NCBI GenBank assembly: GCA_018268935.1
Contig: JAFDVS010000068.1
Span: forward strand, 1 to 64,000
Source: Acidobacteriota bacterium
Lineage (GTDB): Bacteria > Acidobacteriota > Terriglobia > Bryobacterales > Bryobacteraceae
Direction of reading: 5' to 3'
DNA length: 64,000 nucleotides
Position 1 is the stretch's first letter. Each line of letters opens with the position of its first letter. The notes under the pieces were generated by a model. The model ran no database searches and was not told where the DNA came from. It saw only the letters and a list, made by a program, of their open reading frames with translations. A program made the position numbers and the translations under genes. Below are positions 8,098 through 17,401 of the stretch, piece after piece.

Positions 8098-9528
8098 TTC
8101 AGGAGCTGAAAGCCTATCCGGAATACAAACCGACACGCGTGGACTGGTTGGATGCCCTGCCGAGGCACTGGACGGAGCTTTCACTCAAGCGGATTGCCGT
8201 CCTGGATAACAGTGGGTCCTACGGTGATGACCCGGATGGTGGGGGCCTGGTATTGCCCGTTGCCACCACCGCCCAGATCGATCGAGACGGTAACTTCAAT
8301 GTTCTGAAGATGCCGCGACGGGGTTTTTCGGAAAAGGAAGTTTCTCGCTTTGCCTGCAGGCCTGGAGATATTCTCGTTGTCAAGTCGAGCGGGAATGCCG
8401 CCAATGTTATTTCTGGCAAGGTGGGATTCGTGCGGCCCGAGACGCCACGATTTGTTTTCAGCAATTTTCTCATGCGGCTTGTCGCACGTCGGGCCTTCGT
8501 TCAGCCAGAATTCTTATTCCACTTGCTAACATGCAATCTGACAAGGGAGCGCGTGAAACGGATGGTCTCGACTACGACATATCCGAACCTCCGGGTCGAT
8601 GAGTATTGTTACGCCATCCTCCCACTGCCTCCTACCTCAGAGCAGTCAGCCATTGTGGAGTTCTTGGGTCATGCAAACCGGAAGATAGAGCGATTTATCC
8701 GAACGAAGCGGCGGCTTATCGCCCTCCTGTCGGAGCAGAAGCAATCAATCATTCATCGGGCAGTCACACGCGGTCTGAGCACCGACACGCCACTCAAAAG
8801 CTCTGGGGTCTCCTGGCTGGGCGACATTCCTGCGCATTGGGAGGTCATGCGAATCAAATATCTTCTACGCGAAGTTGATGAGAGATCCAAGACCGGGGCG
8901 GAGACGCTGCTCGATGCGTATGTACCATGGCCTCGTGGTATTTGCCGATCACTTCAGCCGACCGCCGCAGGCTGCATCACTCGTTGGATTCAAGATCGTG
9001 AAACCCGGACAATTCGTTGTCAACCGAATGCAGGCAGGCAACGGTGTCATATTCCCGTCGCACCTGACTGGGCTTGTAAGCCCTGACTACGCCGTCTTCG
9101 AACCGATTGCCGATGTGAATGTTGATTACCTTGGCGAGTTGTTCCGGAGCCGATCCGTCCGCGTCAAGTTCCGTTCCGAGTCCAAGGGCTTAGGCACAGG
9201 AACGTCTGGTTTCCTGCGCCTGTACAATGATCGTTTCGGTGCGATTCACATTGCGTTACCGCCCAGAGAAGAGCAGGATGCGATTCTTAGGGGGCTAGGG
9301 GACAAACTATCCGATCTTAATGCTGCAATCGCCCATACCGAGCGCGAGATCGCATTGGTGCAGGAATACCGGACGCGTTTGACCGCCGAGGTCGTGACAG
9401 GCAAGGTAGATGTCCGAGAAGCTGCGGCTCATCTGTCAGATGACCCTACCATCGATGCCCTCGAAGCCGACGCCGTAGGGAGCGAACTGGATCTGGCGGC
9501 GGATGACGATGAGGTGATCGATGAGTGA
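8094..9528 (+). pseudogene. hsdS: Type I specificity subunit S, split by a frameshift
   Basis: Two target-recognition halves of an HsdS are readable in two frames. The first half (from 8094) starts with D-W-L-D-A-L-P-R-H-W and ends a recognition domain with a P-x-x-E-Q-x-A-I helix; the second half begins with the repeat motif S-W-L-G-D-I-P-A-H-W and its recognition domain ends with P-x-x-E-E-Q-D-A-I. The frame breaks near 8910: reading must skip one base, or two bases are missing, inside CTGCTCGATG, after which SMRMYHGLVVFADHF matches the expected HsdS continuation. Uncorrected, the first part runs on to 9086 with a meaningless tail, and the second could be initiated at ATG 8875 or 8914. Half-subunits can in principle dimerise, so residual function is possible; a sequencing error is also possible. 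Confidence 0.82.
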
Positions 9529-12500
9529 ACGCCCCCCGATCCCGGTCTCCGTCAAGCGGCAGGTACTCCATGAATCGTGCCACCGCTGCGCCGTGTGCGG
9601 GTTCGGCCTCTCTATCGAGCTGGCCCACGTTATTCCTTGGAGGAAGACGCAGGACCATAGCCCAGCGAACCTCATCGCGCTCTGTGCCACCTGCCATGAG
9701 ATGGCCGACAAGCAGAAGTGGAACAGCAAGGACTTCGAAGCCTACAAGAACGAGCCGTGGGCTCTCCGGGCCAACGTCGGAAGACCCGCGAGTGCGCCAC
9801 AGAAGGCTATGGTGGACTTCATCCTGTCACGCGACGCTGCCGACATGGGTGACTTTCAGCGTGTGCAACTCGTCCAGATGGTAGCCGCCTACGCCGGGGT
9901 GATGATCGCCGACGTGAAGTTGGTCGCGGTAGCTCCGAGCGCCAGTTCGCTGGTCCGCTTAGAAATGCCCAGGGACGCAGCCGAACGGTTGATTCTCGGC
10001 TTCCAATCACAGGACCCTCGACTGATCTCGTTCCTCGATGAATTTGCCGTGCCCCCTGGCGACGTTGGCGTGGCGGAGTTGGCCGAGAGGATCGAGTGGT
10101 CACCGCTCGGGCCGGACGGCGGGATCAAGCTGATCGAAACCGCTCGGCCCACGTCGGCGGAGAAACCTCCCGTTACCAACGTCAAGGAAGAGGGGCTGGA
10201 GTCCCTGATCTTCAACTCCATGACCGCTTTTGGTTGGATCGGAGGCAAGAGCGGCGACTACGACCGGGAGTACGCCGTAGACATCGAGCAACTCGCCATC
10301 TTCGTGGAGGCCACGCAGAAAGATGTTGCCGCTGGTTTGGAGTTGCGGGTCGATGGCCCGACACGGCGGAAGTTCCTGGCGCAGCTGCAAGGCGAAATCA
10401 CACGACGTGGAACTATCGACGTCCTGCGCAAAGGCATCAGCCACGGCAAGTATCAGGTCGACCTGTTCTATGGCTCGGCCTCCCCGGAGAACCCGAAGGC
10501 GGTAGCCCGTCACGCGGCCAACCGCTTCAGCATCACCCGCCAGCTTCGCTACAGCCGCGAGGAGACGAAGCGAGCGCTGGACCTGGGGCTATTCATCAAC
10601 GGACTGCCTGTCGCGACATTCGAGTTGAAGAACAGTCTCACGAAGCAGACCGCCGAGGACGCCGAGGAGCAATACAAGCGCGACCGCGATCCACGGGAGA
10701 CGCTCTTCCTGTTTGGGCGCTGCGTGGTCCACTTCGCCATGGATGACCAGGAAGTGCGGATGTGCACCGCGCTGAAGGGTGCCAAAGGCATGGCGATGGA
10801 TTCGTGGTTCCTGCCCTTCAATCAGGGTTGGAACCAGGGCGCGGGCAACCCGCCGAACCCATACGGCATCAAGACCGACTACCTGTGGCGGCGCATTCTC
10901 ACTCCCGGTGGGCTGACGGAGGTTCTGGAGAATTACGCCCAGATCGTCGAGGAGAAGAACGAGAAGACGGGGAAGAAGAAGCGCGTGCAGATTTTCCCGC
11001 GCTACCACCAGCTCGATGTCGTGCGCAAACTACTTGCTGACGCCGCGTGGTTTGGCGCTGGCAAACGGTACCTCATCCAACATTCGGCGGGCAGTGGCAA
11101 GTCAAACTCCATCGCGTGGCTCGCGCATCAGCTCATTGGCCTTCGCAAGGACGGGAAAGAAGTCTTCGATTCGATCATTGTGGTGACGGATCGACGGATT
11201 CTCGACAAGCAGATCCGCGACACGATCAAGGGCTTCGCCCAGGTGTCGTCGATCATCGGGGCGGTCAAGGAGGGCGACGGCCAATCGAAGACCCAGCAAC
11301 TCTCGAACTTCCTCAAGCAGGGCAAGAAGATCATCATCTCCACGGTGCAAACATTCCCGTTTGTGCTGGACCAGATCGGCGAGGAGCACCGGGGAAAGAG
11401 GTTCGCCATCATCATTGACGAGGCGCACTCCAGCCAGGGCGGACGCACCGCCGCCGCGATGAGCATGGCGCTGTCGGAGGCCGGGGCCGAGCAGGAAGAG
11501 GAAACGCTGGAGGACAAGATCAACCGCATCATCGAATCGCGGAAACTCCTGCCTAACGCCAGCTACTTCGCGTTCACCGCAACGCCGAAGAACAAGACGT
11601 TGCAAATCTTCGGCATCCCGTATCAGGTCGGCGACGAGGTGAAGCATCGCCCGTTCCACAGCTACACGATGAAGCAGGCCATCCAGGAGGGCTTCATCAT
11701 CGATGTGCTCAAGAACTACACCCCGGTGAACAGCTACTACCGCTTGGCGAAGACCATCGAAGGTGACCCGGAGTACGACGTGAAGAAGGCGCGGAAGAAG
11801 CTGCGCCGCTACGTTGAGAGCCATGACAAGGCGATCCGCGACAAGGCGGAAATCATGGTGGATCACTTCCTGGAGCAGGTGATCGGGCAGAACAAGATCG
11901 GCGGTCAGGCGCGGGCCATGGTGGTAACGGGCAGCATCCAGCGCGCCATCCAGTACTACTTCGCCTTCCGCGACTATATGACCGAAATCAAATGCCCGTA
12001 CAAGGCTGTCGTCGCGTTCTCGGGCGAACCGGAGTACCAGGGTGAAAAGGTCACAGAAGCGAAGCTGAACGGCTTTCCGAGCGGCGAAATCGCCGACCGA
12101 ATCCAGGAGGACCCGTATCGGTTCCTGATCTGCGCCGACAAGTTCCAGACTGGCTACGATGAACCGCTCCTGCACACGATGTACGTGGACAAGCTGCTTT
12201 CGAGCATCAAGGCCGTGCAAACTCTCTCGCGGCTGAACCGTGCCCACCCGAAGAAGCACGACGTGTTCGTGCTGGATTTCCAGAACGACACGGAGACCAT
12301 TGAGAAGGCGTTTGCCGACTACTACCGCACGACCATCCTCAGCAAGGAAACCGACCCGAACAAGCTGCACGCGCTCAAGGCCGACATGGACGCCTATCAG
12401 GTGTACTCGCCGGAGCAGGTGAACTCGCTGGTGGATCTGTATCTGAACGGCGCGGACAGGGACCGTCTCGATCCGATTCTCGATGCGTGCGTGGCGGTCT

Positions 12501-13129
12501 ACGTGAATGACCTGGATGAGGACGCCCAGGTGGATTTCAAGGGGAAGGCGAAGGCGTTCACCCGCACATACGACTTCCTTGCAACGATCCTTCCGTACGG
12601 GGTTCAAGATTGGGAGAAGCTGTCGATCTTCCTCAACTTCCTCGTTCCCAAGCTGCCTGCCCCCATCGAAGAGGACCTCGCCAAGGGCATCCTCGAAGCC
12701 ATCGACATGGACAGCTACCGCGCAGAGAAGAAGGCCACCATGGCAATCACCCTGCCGGACGTGAATGCGGAAATCGAACCTGTGCCCACCTCTGGTGGTG
12801 GCCGCAAGCCCGAGCCGGAGCTGGACAAGCTCTCGAACATCTTGAAGACGTTCAACGACCAGTTCGGCGGGTTGTTTGCGGACCCGAAGAGAATGGAGAA
12901 GCGTATCAGTGATGAAATTCCGACCAAGGTTTCCGCTGACCAAGCCTACCAGAACGCCAAAATGAACTCCGACCGCCAGAATGCGCGGATTGAGCACGAC
13001 AAGGCGCTCAAGCGGGTAATCACGGCGCTATTCACAGACGACGCTCAACTGTTCAAGCAATTTCAGGACAATGAGTCCTTCCGCCATTGGCTGACAGACA
13101 CGGTTTTTGGAATGACATACGAAGCGTAG
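9521..13129 (+). CDS. hsdR: Type I restriction subunit R with an N-terminal HNH domain
   Basis: The 1202-residue protein has three parts. Residues 1-70 look like an HNH endonuclease: Cys pairs C23-C26 and C55-C58, with H36 (AHVIP), N50 (ANLIAL) and H59 (CATCHE). Residues 80-220 are of unknown fold. From about 223 the canonical HsdR starts: a PD-(D/E)XK nuclease (D354, FELK at 367-370), Walker A GSGKSNS at 524-530, DEAH at 633-636 and the helicase/translocase C-part. HsdR cuts unmodified DNA after ATP-driven translocation. The start overlaps hsdS by 8 nt, so hsdM-hsdS-hsdR form one operon. Ordinary HsdR lacks the HNH part; since both lie in one continuous frame, this is a true fusion rather than a misread neighbour. 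Confidence 0.93.
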   Translation: MSERPPIPVSVKRQVLHESCHRCAVCGFGLSIELAHVIPWRKTQDHSPANLIALCATCHEMADKQKWNSKDFEAYKNEPWALRANVGRPASAPQKAMVDFILSRDAADMGDFQRVQLVQMVAAYAGVMIADVKLVAVAPSASSLVRLEMPRDAAERLILGFQSQDPRLISFLDEFAVPPGDVGVAELAERIEWSPLGPDGGIKLIETARPTSAEKPPVTNVKEEGLESLIFNSMTAFGWIGGKSGDYDREYAVDIEQLAIFVEATQKDVAAGLELRVDGPTRRKFLAQLQGEITRRGTIDVLRKGISHGKYQVDLFYGSASPENPKAVARHAANRFSITRQLRYSREETKRALDLGLFINGLPVATFELKNSLTKQTAEDAEEQYKRDRDPRETLFLFGRCVVHFAMDDQEVRMCTALKGAKGMAMDSWFLPFNQGWNQGAGNPPNPYGIKTDYLWRRILTPGGLTEVLENYAQIVEEKNEKTGKKKRVQIFPRYHQLDVVRKLLADAAWFGAGKRYLIQHSAGSGKSNSIAWLAHQLIGLRKDGKEVFDSIIVVTDRRILDKQIRDTIKGFAQVSSIIGAVKEGDGQSKTQQLSNFLKQGKKIIISTVQTFPFVLDQIGEEHRGKRFAIIIDEAHSSQGGRTAAAMSMALSEAGAEQEEETLEDKINRIIESRKLLPNASYFAFTATPKNKTLQIFGIPYQVGDEVKHRPFHSYTMKQAIQEGFIIDVLKNYTPVNSYYRLAKTIEGDPEYDVKKARKKLRRYVESHDKAIRDKAEIMVDHFLEQVIGQNKIGGQARAMVVTGSIQRAIQYYFAFRDYMTEIKCPYKAVVAFSGEPEYQGEKVTEAKLNGFPSGEIADRIQEDPYRFLICADKFQTGYDEPLLHTMYVDKLLSSIKAVQTLSRLNRAHPKKHDVFVLDFQNDTETIEKAFADYYRTTILSKETDPNKLHALKADMDAYQVYSPEQVNSLVDLYLNGADRDRLDPILDACVAVYVNDLDEDAQVDFKGKAKAFTRTYDFLATILPYGVQDWEKLSIFLNFLVPKLPAPIEEDLAKGILEAIDMDSYRAEKKATMAITLPDVNAEIEPVPTSGGGRKPEPELDKLSNILKTFNDQFGGLFADPKRMEKRISDEIPTKVSADQAYQNAKMNSDRQNARIEHDKALKRVITALFTDDAQLFKQFQDNESFRHWLTDTVFGMTYEA

Positions 13130-13378
13130 GAAATCCGTTGCCGGCTCAGCAGCCGTGTGGTGTGTCCTGACCTCAAGCGGAAACGTTGGGAATGAGCAAT
13201 GAGCGGCAGCAACTCCGTGAGCCGACCCGTGTGTCCGCGTGGCTCTAAACCCTCCGCCGCTTGACTCAACCGGAGCGGTGAATCCAAGCCTCGGAAGCGT
13301 TCGCCAGACGCTGGCCCTAAACCTGAAGGTTAAGAGCCAGGAGGGCAGAAAGGCACCGGGACACGGGCCCGAAGGCAC

Positions 13379-14629
13379 TCAACCAAGAATCACCTGGAGG
13401 CGCCCCCATACCGCAGGAGCGGCGGCTATCAACGAGGTCCGATCAGGCGAGCCATACGGAACCGGGCAGCCATCGAAGCGCGACACAACGCCACCACAGG
13501 CGCGCACAAGAACCTCGCCAGCCGCGACATCCCAGATGTTCACGAAATTATTGACAACGCCACCAAGCCGCCGCGCGGCAACCATCGCCATCGCGAGTAG
13601 ACCGCAGTTCCAAGCCTGAGTGGAACGGCAGGCGCCCACAAGCGCCGGAAGCTTGTCGAGGAAGTCTTCTAGTGCTTCGGAGTTGCTTCTTGTGAGGTGA
13701 TAGTTGACGGTCACATCTTCAATAGGGTGCTCGGGCGTTATCTTCCACAGTTCGACTAAATCTGTCACGTCACCCGTGCGCTTATTCCACAAGCGCGCCC
13801 AGGGCGCTGAGCCGCAAGCGCCCCCGGGAATGACCGCCGAGTAGAGTTCGTCCCGCTCTGGGTCCAAGATCGCGGCGGCCCTCGGCTCACCACCAACGAG
13901 AAGCGCGGCTCCGGAACAGTAAGGCCAATGCATATTGCGGTGATTGACGCTCGCATCGAGGCCATCGATCACCAGCACGAACGATCGAGGGTCAGAGACA
14001 AGCTCACCCCGTTGACGCAGGAAAGGCTTAGCCTCCGGTACGCGGCTAACTAGCCACTCTTGATGCAAAGAATCAACGCCCTCCTCAGCAAGAATAGAAA
14101 GGACGGAGCCCAGACGCTCGGCAAGCGGCCGAAACATAGCTACACCGACCCGACATGCAGCCTTAGTCGCCTCGAAATCAACAATATCTGGGAAGTTCTT
14201 GCCCACTTGGGACGCAGGAACAACAACTTTTTCAAGCAAAGGATCACGCCCCGAATCATACATCTGTTTAGCAACATGCTTATAATGTCGTTGAACCTCC
14301 AAACCGGCCCCATTTACGACTTGAATGAGCGCATCCTCAACCTCGCGCCATAGCCCTTGTTTGTCAATGGCTGACAGCAAGGACGAGCAACCGGCGCTAG
14401 AGGCAGGGACCGGCGGGGCGATCACAGGAACTGGAGCCGTGATTTCGGAAACATCTAGATTGAAGGCAGAGGCTATTGCGCGAAGTGTTTTTATTTGCAT
14501 GCGCTTACTGCGCTCGGCCCTATAGATGTTCTTTTCGTTGACATCAGCGGCCGCTGCCAAGTCAGCAAGCTCCCAATTCCGGCTCAACCTCAGGGCTTTG
14601 ATTTTTTCTCCATCAGCGATGAGTATCAT
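13379..14629 (-). CDS. XRE helix-turn-helix fused to inositol-monophosphatase-like domain
   Basis: The 416-residue protein joins two domains seldom seen together. Residues about 8-62 are an XRE-type helix-turn-helix (LADLAAAADVNEKNIYRAER). After a Pro-rich linker (66-78), residues about 90-415 match the inositol monophosphatase superfamily: the acidic pair in LAEEGVDS (181-183), IDGLDASVN at 221-229 corresponding to the DPxDGTxN metal motif (D222, D225, S227, N229), and WDVAAGEVL at 366-374 followed by GG. All metal ligands appear present, so the phosphatase may be active on a sugar, inositol or nucleotide 3'-phosphate. The gene stands alone on the minus strand within the island. A palindrome AGTGGCCACT lies at 14643-14652, just upstream of its start. 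Function is unknown. Confidence 0.72.
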   Translation of the reverse strand: MILIADGEKIKALRLSRNWELADLAAAADVNEKNIYRAERSKRMQIKTLRAIASAFNLDVSEITAPVPVIAPPVPASSAGCSSLLSAIDKQGLWREVEDALIQVVNGAGLEVQRHYKHVAKQMYDSGRDPLLEKVVVPASQVGKNFPDIVDFEATKAACRVGVAMFRPLAERLGSVLSILAEEGVDSLHQEWLVSRVPEAKPFLRQRGELVSDPRSFVLVIDGLDASVNHRNMHWPYCSGAALLVGGEPRAAAILDPERDELYSAVIPGGACGSAPWARLWNKRTGDVTDLVELWKITPEHPIEDVTVNYHLTRSNSEALEDFLDKLPALVGACRSTQAWNCGLLAMAMVAARRLGGVVNNFVNIWDVAAGEVLVRACGGVVSRFDGCPVPYGSPDRTSLIAAAPAVWGRLQVILG

Positions 14630-14846
14630 AGGTATTCAATGTAGTGGCCACTTAGCGTCCAGCATCGGGCATCAACCGGACATTTCATGAGCGAACCACA
14701 TGTCTGCCAGGTGTCCGGCCAAAGTCCTGAACAAGGCTCCCACTTTTGGGTCTTTGTTTGCAACATTGGATGAGATCGAAGCTCTTCGGCTCCTGGCAAT
14801 ACCAATCAGGCACCGGGCGAGCCGCGAATCGAAAGGAGAATCACTC

Positions 14847-15404
14847 ATGGAACCTGTTCAGCCTTGGTCTCCATGCGAACTCGACAGTTGCATGGAGGTG
14901 CCACTTGACTTTTTAATCGAGAGAATCGTCGACGTGAAATGGCTCCTGCACGAGTTGAGAGAATGCCGGGCAGAGGCCACGCAGATTGAGAACTGCGCCC
15001 ATCGCCTCCTCAACATGCAGCGGATCTGGACTCGCCGCGCAGAAGGGCGGACGATTGCGGAGGGAATCCTTGGTACTAGATCCGAAACAGCAGAAGAGGT
15101 CGCTCTTCAGCAACACAAGGTGGCAGCAGGGCTGCGCTTCACACGGTTGGAAGTGTGGCTGGAGATTGCAATCGATGAGGAAGAGTATTTGCGCAAGGAC
15201 GATGCCGACGGCGGGTACGATTATCCATTTCGACATCCGGAGTTCGTCTTGGACGACGAAACAGAGGAGGTTGTGCGATTCGCGGAGGGAGATTTTCCTT
15301 ACCAAGATGTTATCGCTCCTTGCCCACCAGGCGATGCGGACTTAGATCAACTTTATACTTACCGGAGACAGCTGCTAGATTGGCGGCGTAATTTCAAGAA
15401 GTGA
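14847..15404 (+). CDS. Hypothetical protein
   Basis: I do not recognise this 185-residue protein. It is acidic and mostly helical by composition, with Glu-rich stretches, an E-V-x-L-D-F-L-I-E-R start after a Cys-containing leader, and a C-terminal Y-T-Y-R-R-Q-L-L-D-W-R-R segment. There is no signal peptide or membrane segment. The ATG at 14847 is supported by AAAGGAGA about 8 nt upstream; the frame remains open back to 14700 without such a site. It is divergent from the XRE-phosphatase fusion and precedes a serine recombinase by about 100 nt on the same strand, so it may belong to the recombinase module. Confidence 0.65.
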   Translation: MEPVQPWSPCELDSCMEVPLDFLIERIVDVKWLLHELRECRAEATQIENCAHRLLNMQRIWTRRAEGRTIAEGILGTRSETAEEVALQQHKVAAGLRFTRLEVWLEIAIDEEEYLRKDDADGGYDYPFRHPEFVLDDETEEVVRFAEGDFPYQDVIAPCPPGDADLDQLYTYRRQLLDWRRNFKK

Positions 15405-15507
15405 ACACATCTGTTGAAGCCAATCGTGTGCCTTTCTTCGTGGCATGACCAGCAATTAGTGTCGCTATTCTCAACATTTTGAGCGATAACTAGGAGGGAT
15501 CAACACC

Positions 15508-16104
15508 TTGCGAGTTGCTATCTATGCACGCGTGAGCACGGCCGACAAGGGCCAGGACACCGAGAATCAACTCCGCGAACTCCGGCAGTTCGTTGGAAGC
15601 CGATCCAGCGACGGCTGGATCATCGCTGGCGAATACGTGGACCAGATGACCGGCAAGACGGCCAACCGGCCAGAGTTCCGTCGTCTATTTCAGGATGCCT
15701 CGGAGCGGAAGTTTGATCTGGCTCTATTCTGGTCACTGGACCGACTCAGCCGAGAAGGGGTCGTCGAGACGCTCCAACATCTCGAACGCCTGAAAGCCAG
15801 CGGCGTCCAATGGTGGAGTCTGAAGGAAGAGTACCTACGCAGCATTGGACCGTTCGCGGACGCCGTCCTGGCGATACTGGCATGCATCGCCAAGCAGGAG
15901 AGAATTCGGCTATCGGAGCGCGTGAAGGCCGGTCTGGATCGAGCCCGATCACAAGGGAAGGCCATTGGCAGACCCAAGCTGGTGGTTGATCGCCATCGAG
16001 TGCAGCAGCTTCACCAGCAAGGGCTCAGTCATTGGGACATTTCACAGAAGCTCGGAATCTCACGTGCCAGCGTTGGCCGGATTCTGACCGGCAACGGAGA
16101 TTGA
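15508..16104 (+). CDS. Small serine recombinase (resolvase/invertase family)
   Basis: The 198-residue protein has the resolvase N-terminal domain: YARVS with the catalytic Ser at residue 10, then D-x-x-x-Q-L-x-x-L, the LDRLSR motif near 77-82 and an ER-x-R-x-x-x-R helix. A C-terminal helix-turn-helix (about 165-195, GLSHWDISQKLGISRASVGR) binds DNA. Such proteins resolve cointegrates or invert segments. The start is a TTG preceded by TAGGAGGGAT, a strong ribosome binding site. It is followed after 3 nt by an unknown gene on the same strand. No paired crossover sites are obvious by eye, and size argues against a large phage-type serine integrase. Confidence 0.88.
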   Translation: MRVAIYARVSTADKGQDTENQLRELRQFVGSRSSDGWIIAGEYVDQMTGKTANRPEFRRLFQDASERKFDLALFWSLDRLSREGVVETLQHLERLKASGVQWWSLKEEYLRSIGPFADAVLAILACIAKQERIRLSERVKAGLDRARSQGKAIGRPKLVVDRHRVQQLHQQGLSHWDISQKLGISRASVGRILTGNGD

Positions 16105-16107
16105 ACG

Positions 16108-16992
16108 ATGACGCTCCTCGATGACTACCGGCAATTCCTTGAACTCACGGATCACTACATCGTCGTGCTTCGCCGGCTGCTCTTCGACGCGAGTCCAGAC
16201 CGGATTCTGGAGGTAATGACCGCGGAGTGTAAAGACTTTGGCGAGACGGGCGCGTTCCTGCTCTTGTTCGATGTGGAAGGAATTAGAGCAGCGGGCTTCC
16301 CTCATCTCTCGAAGCTGTCGAACCATCAAGCTGCGACTGTGACGCTGTTTCTCGACTCGATTGAACGATGGTGGACCAACCGTGCTGACGTAAGGGATTC
16401 GTTTCGGCAAGTTGAGCAATGGCGAAAGAAGGTGTCCGGTGAAATTGAATCAGATCCTCGCTACACCGCTTTCCGGACCAGCCACGATTGGATTCTCCTG
16501 CACGCGGCAGTCCTGGCAGAATGCGAGATGGACGCCGCAGAAGTTGCGGAGATGGAGAAGCAGTGCCGCTGTCTAGCCATGGAGGTTGGCTCGAACTGGC
16601 CGGAAGGAGCAAGCGAGCCGTCCTGGATGACTGGCGATCCTCGTGCTCTATTCCATCGCCGTACGCTCGGTCCGTTCGCTCCGGAATTCGCCGAGCACGA
16701 ATGGAGTTCGGTCGCCGACAAGTTCGCAGCGGTAAGCTCATTCCACAAGCATGGGTACCACTCCTACCGGCAAGTGACTGATGACGGCCCATGGCAGATG
16801 GATGCCGTTGAATTCTGGATGCATGTCTCTCGGTGGGGCGGACCGTTCGCCGCTGCCATCAAACGCAACTGGACCGGACGGCCAACCGATGATCTGATTA
16901 CGGACCCACGCTACCAAGCGCTGAAGATTGCCTGGGATCGTCACGCTGCAAGAGTCTACTCAGCCAAATTGAGGCGGCGCGAGCAGTTGTAG
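16108..16992 (+). CDS. Hypothetical protein cotranscribed with the serine recombinase
   Basis: I do not recognise this 294-residue soluble protein. It is rich in Trp and His, with no signal peptide, membrane segment or nucleotide-binding motif. Notable segments are LFLDSIERWWTNR, a helical Cys-containing stretch (M-E-K-Q-C-R-C), FHKHGYHSYRQV and a C-terminal D-P-R-Y-x-A-L-K-I-A-W-D-R-H. It starts 3 nt after the recombinase stop, so the two are almost certainly translated from one message. The tight spacing suggests a role linked to recombination or an element-borne accessory function, but nothing in the sequence names it. Confidence 0.65.
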   Translation: MTLLDDYRQFLELTDHYIVVLRRLLFDASPDRILEVMTAECKDFGETGAFLLLFDVEGIRAAGFPHLSKLSNHQAATVTLFLDSIERWWTNRADVRDSFRQVEQWRKKVSGEIESDPRYTAFRTSHDWILLHAAVLAECEMDAAEVAEMEKQCRCLAMEVGSNWPEGASEPSWMTGDPRALFHRRTLGPFAPEFAEHEWSSVADKFAAVSSFHKHGYHSYRQVTDDGPWQMDAVEFWMHVSRWGGPFAAAIKRNWTGRPTDDLITDPRYQALKIAWDRHAARVYSAKLRRREQL

Positions 16993-17078
16993 CCGAGTTC
17001 CGTCCAGCCCAGCAGAACCCGATTCGAGGTCGCCTAAAGTGGCGGCTTGGGGTTCGGCTCCAACCCCCTGTCCCCACC

Positions 17079-17369
17079 TCAACGGAGCCGTCCTTGAGCC
17101 TGCTTTGGGCCTTTGACGGCATGTTTCCGGCCCAGGTTCGTGTCCAGTTCACGCATGAAGCCAGCGAACGGAATCCCGATCGCCTGGCAGTATTCCCTCA
17201 CCTCCACCACGTCCAGTCTACGCTCCCCCCTCTCGCACTTGCTCACGAATGACTGTGTTTCGTTGAGCCGCTCCGCCAGTTCCACCTGGGTAATCCCCGA
17301 CCGCTTCCTTGCTGCACGGAGTTGCCGCAGAAACAGGGTGTATCCCTCAGAATGCAGCGATTTCTCCAT
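17079..17369 (-). CDS. Small XRE-family regulator
   Basis: The 96-residue protein is almost entirely a Cro/C1-type helix-turn-helix (residues about 11-68: LRAARKRSGITQVELAERLN, then ETQSFVSKCERGERRLDVVE), followed by a short basic tail. It is divergent from the PD-(D/E)XK-like gene across a 92-bp gap full of symmetric AATAGTC motifs, so it probably represses itself and the divergent pair. No toxin-like gene is cotranscribed with it. The helix-turn-helix call is safe; the target is inferred from position. Confidence 0.85.
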   Translation of the reverse strand: MEKSLHSEGYTLFLRQLRAARKRSGITQVELAERLNETQSFVSKCERGERRLDVVEVREYCQAIGIPFAGFMRELDTNLGRKHAVKGPKQAQGRLR

Positions 17370-17401
17370 GCAGGCCTTTCACGGTCGTAAGGCCTTAGGC
17401 T

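Noticed and set aside
11102..12997. Long open frame antisense to hsdR
   Set aside because: It follows the codon pattern of hsdR in mirror image, has no family features and no ribosome binding site; hsdR has clear motifs across the same bases.
13130..13378. Possible small gene between hsdR and the XRE-phosphatase fusion
   Set aside because: Short frames here have no ribosome binding site and no recognisable product; the stretch is left as intergenic.
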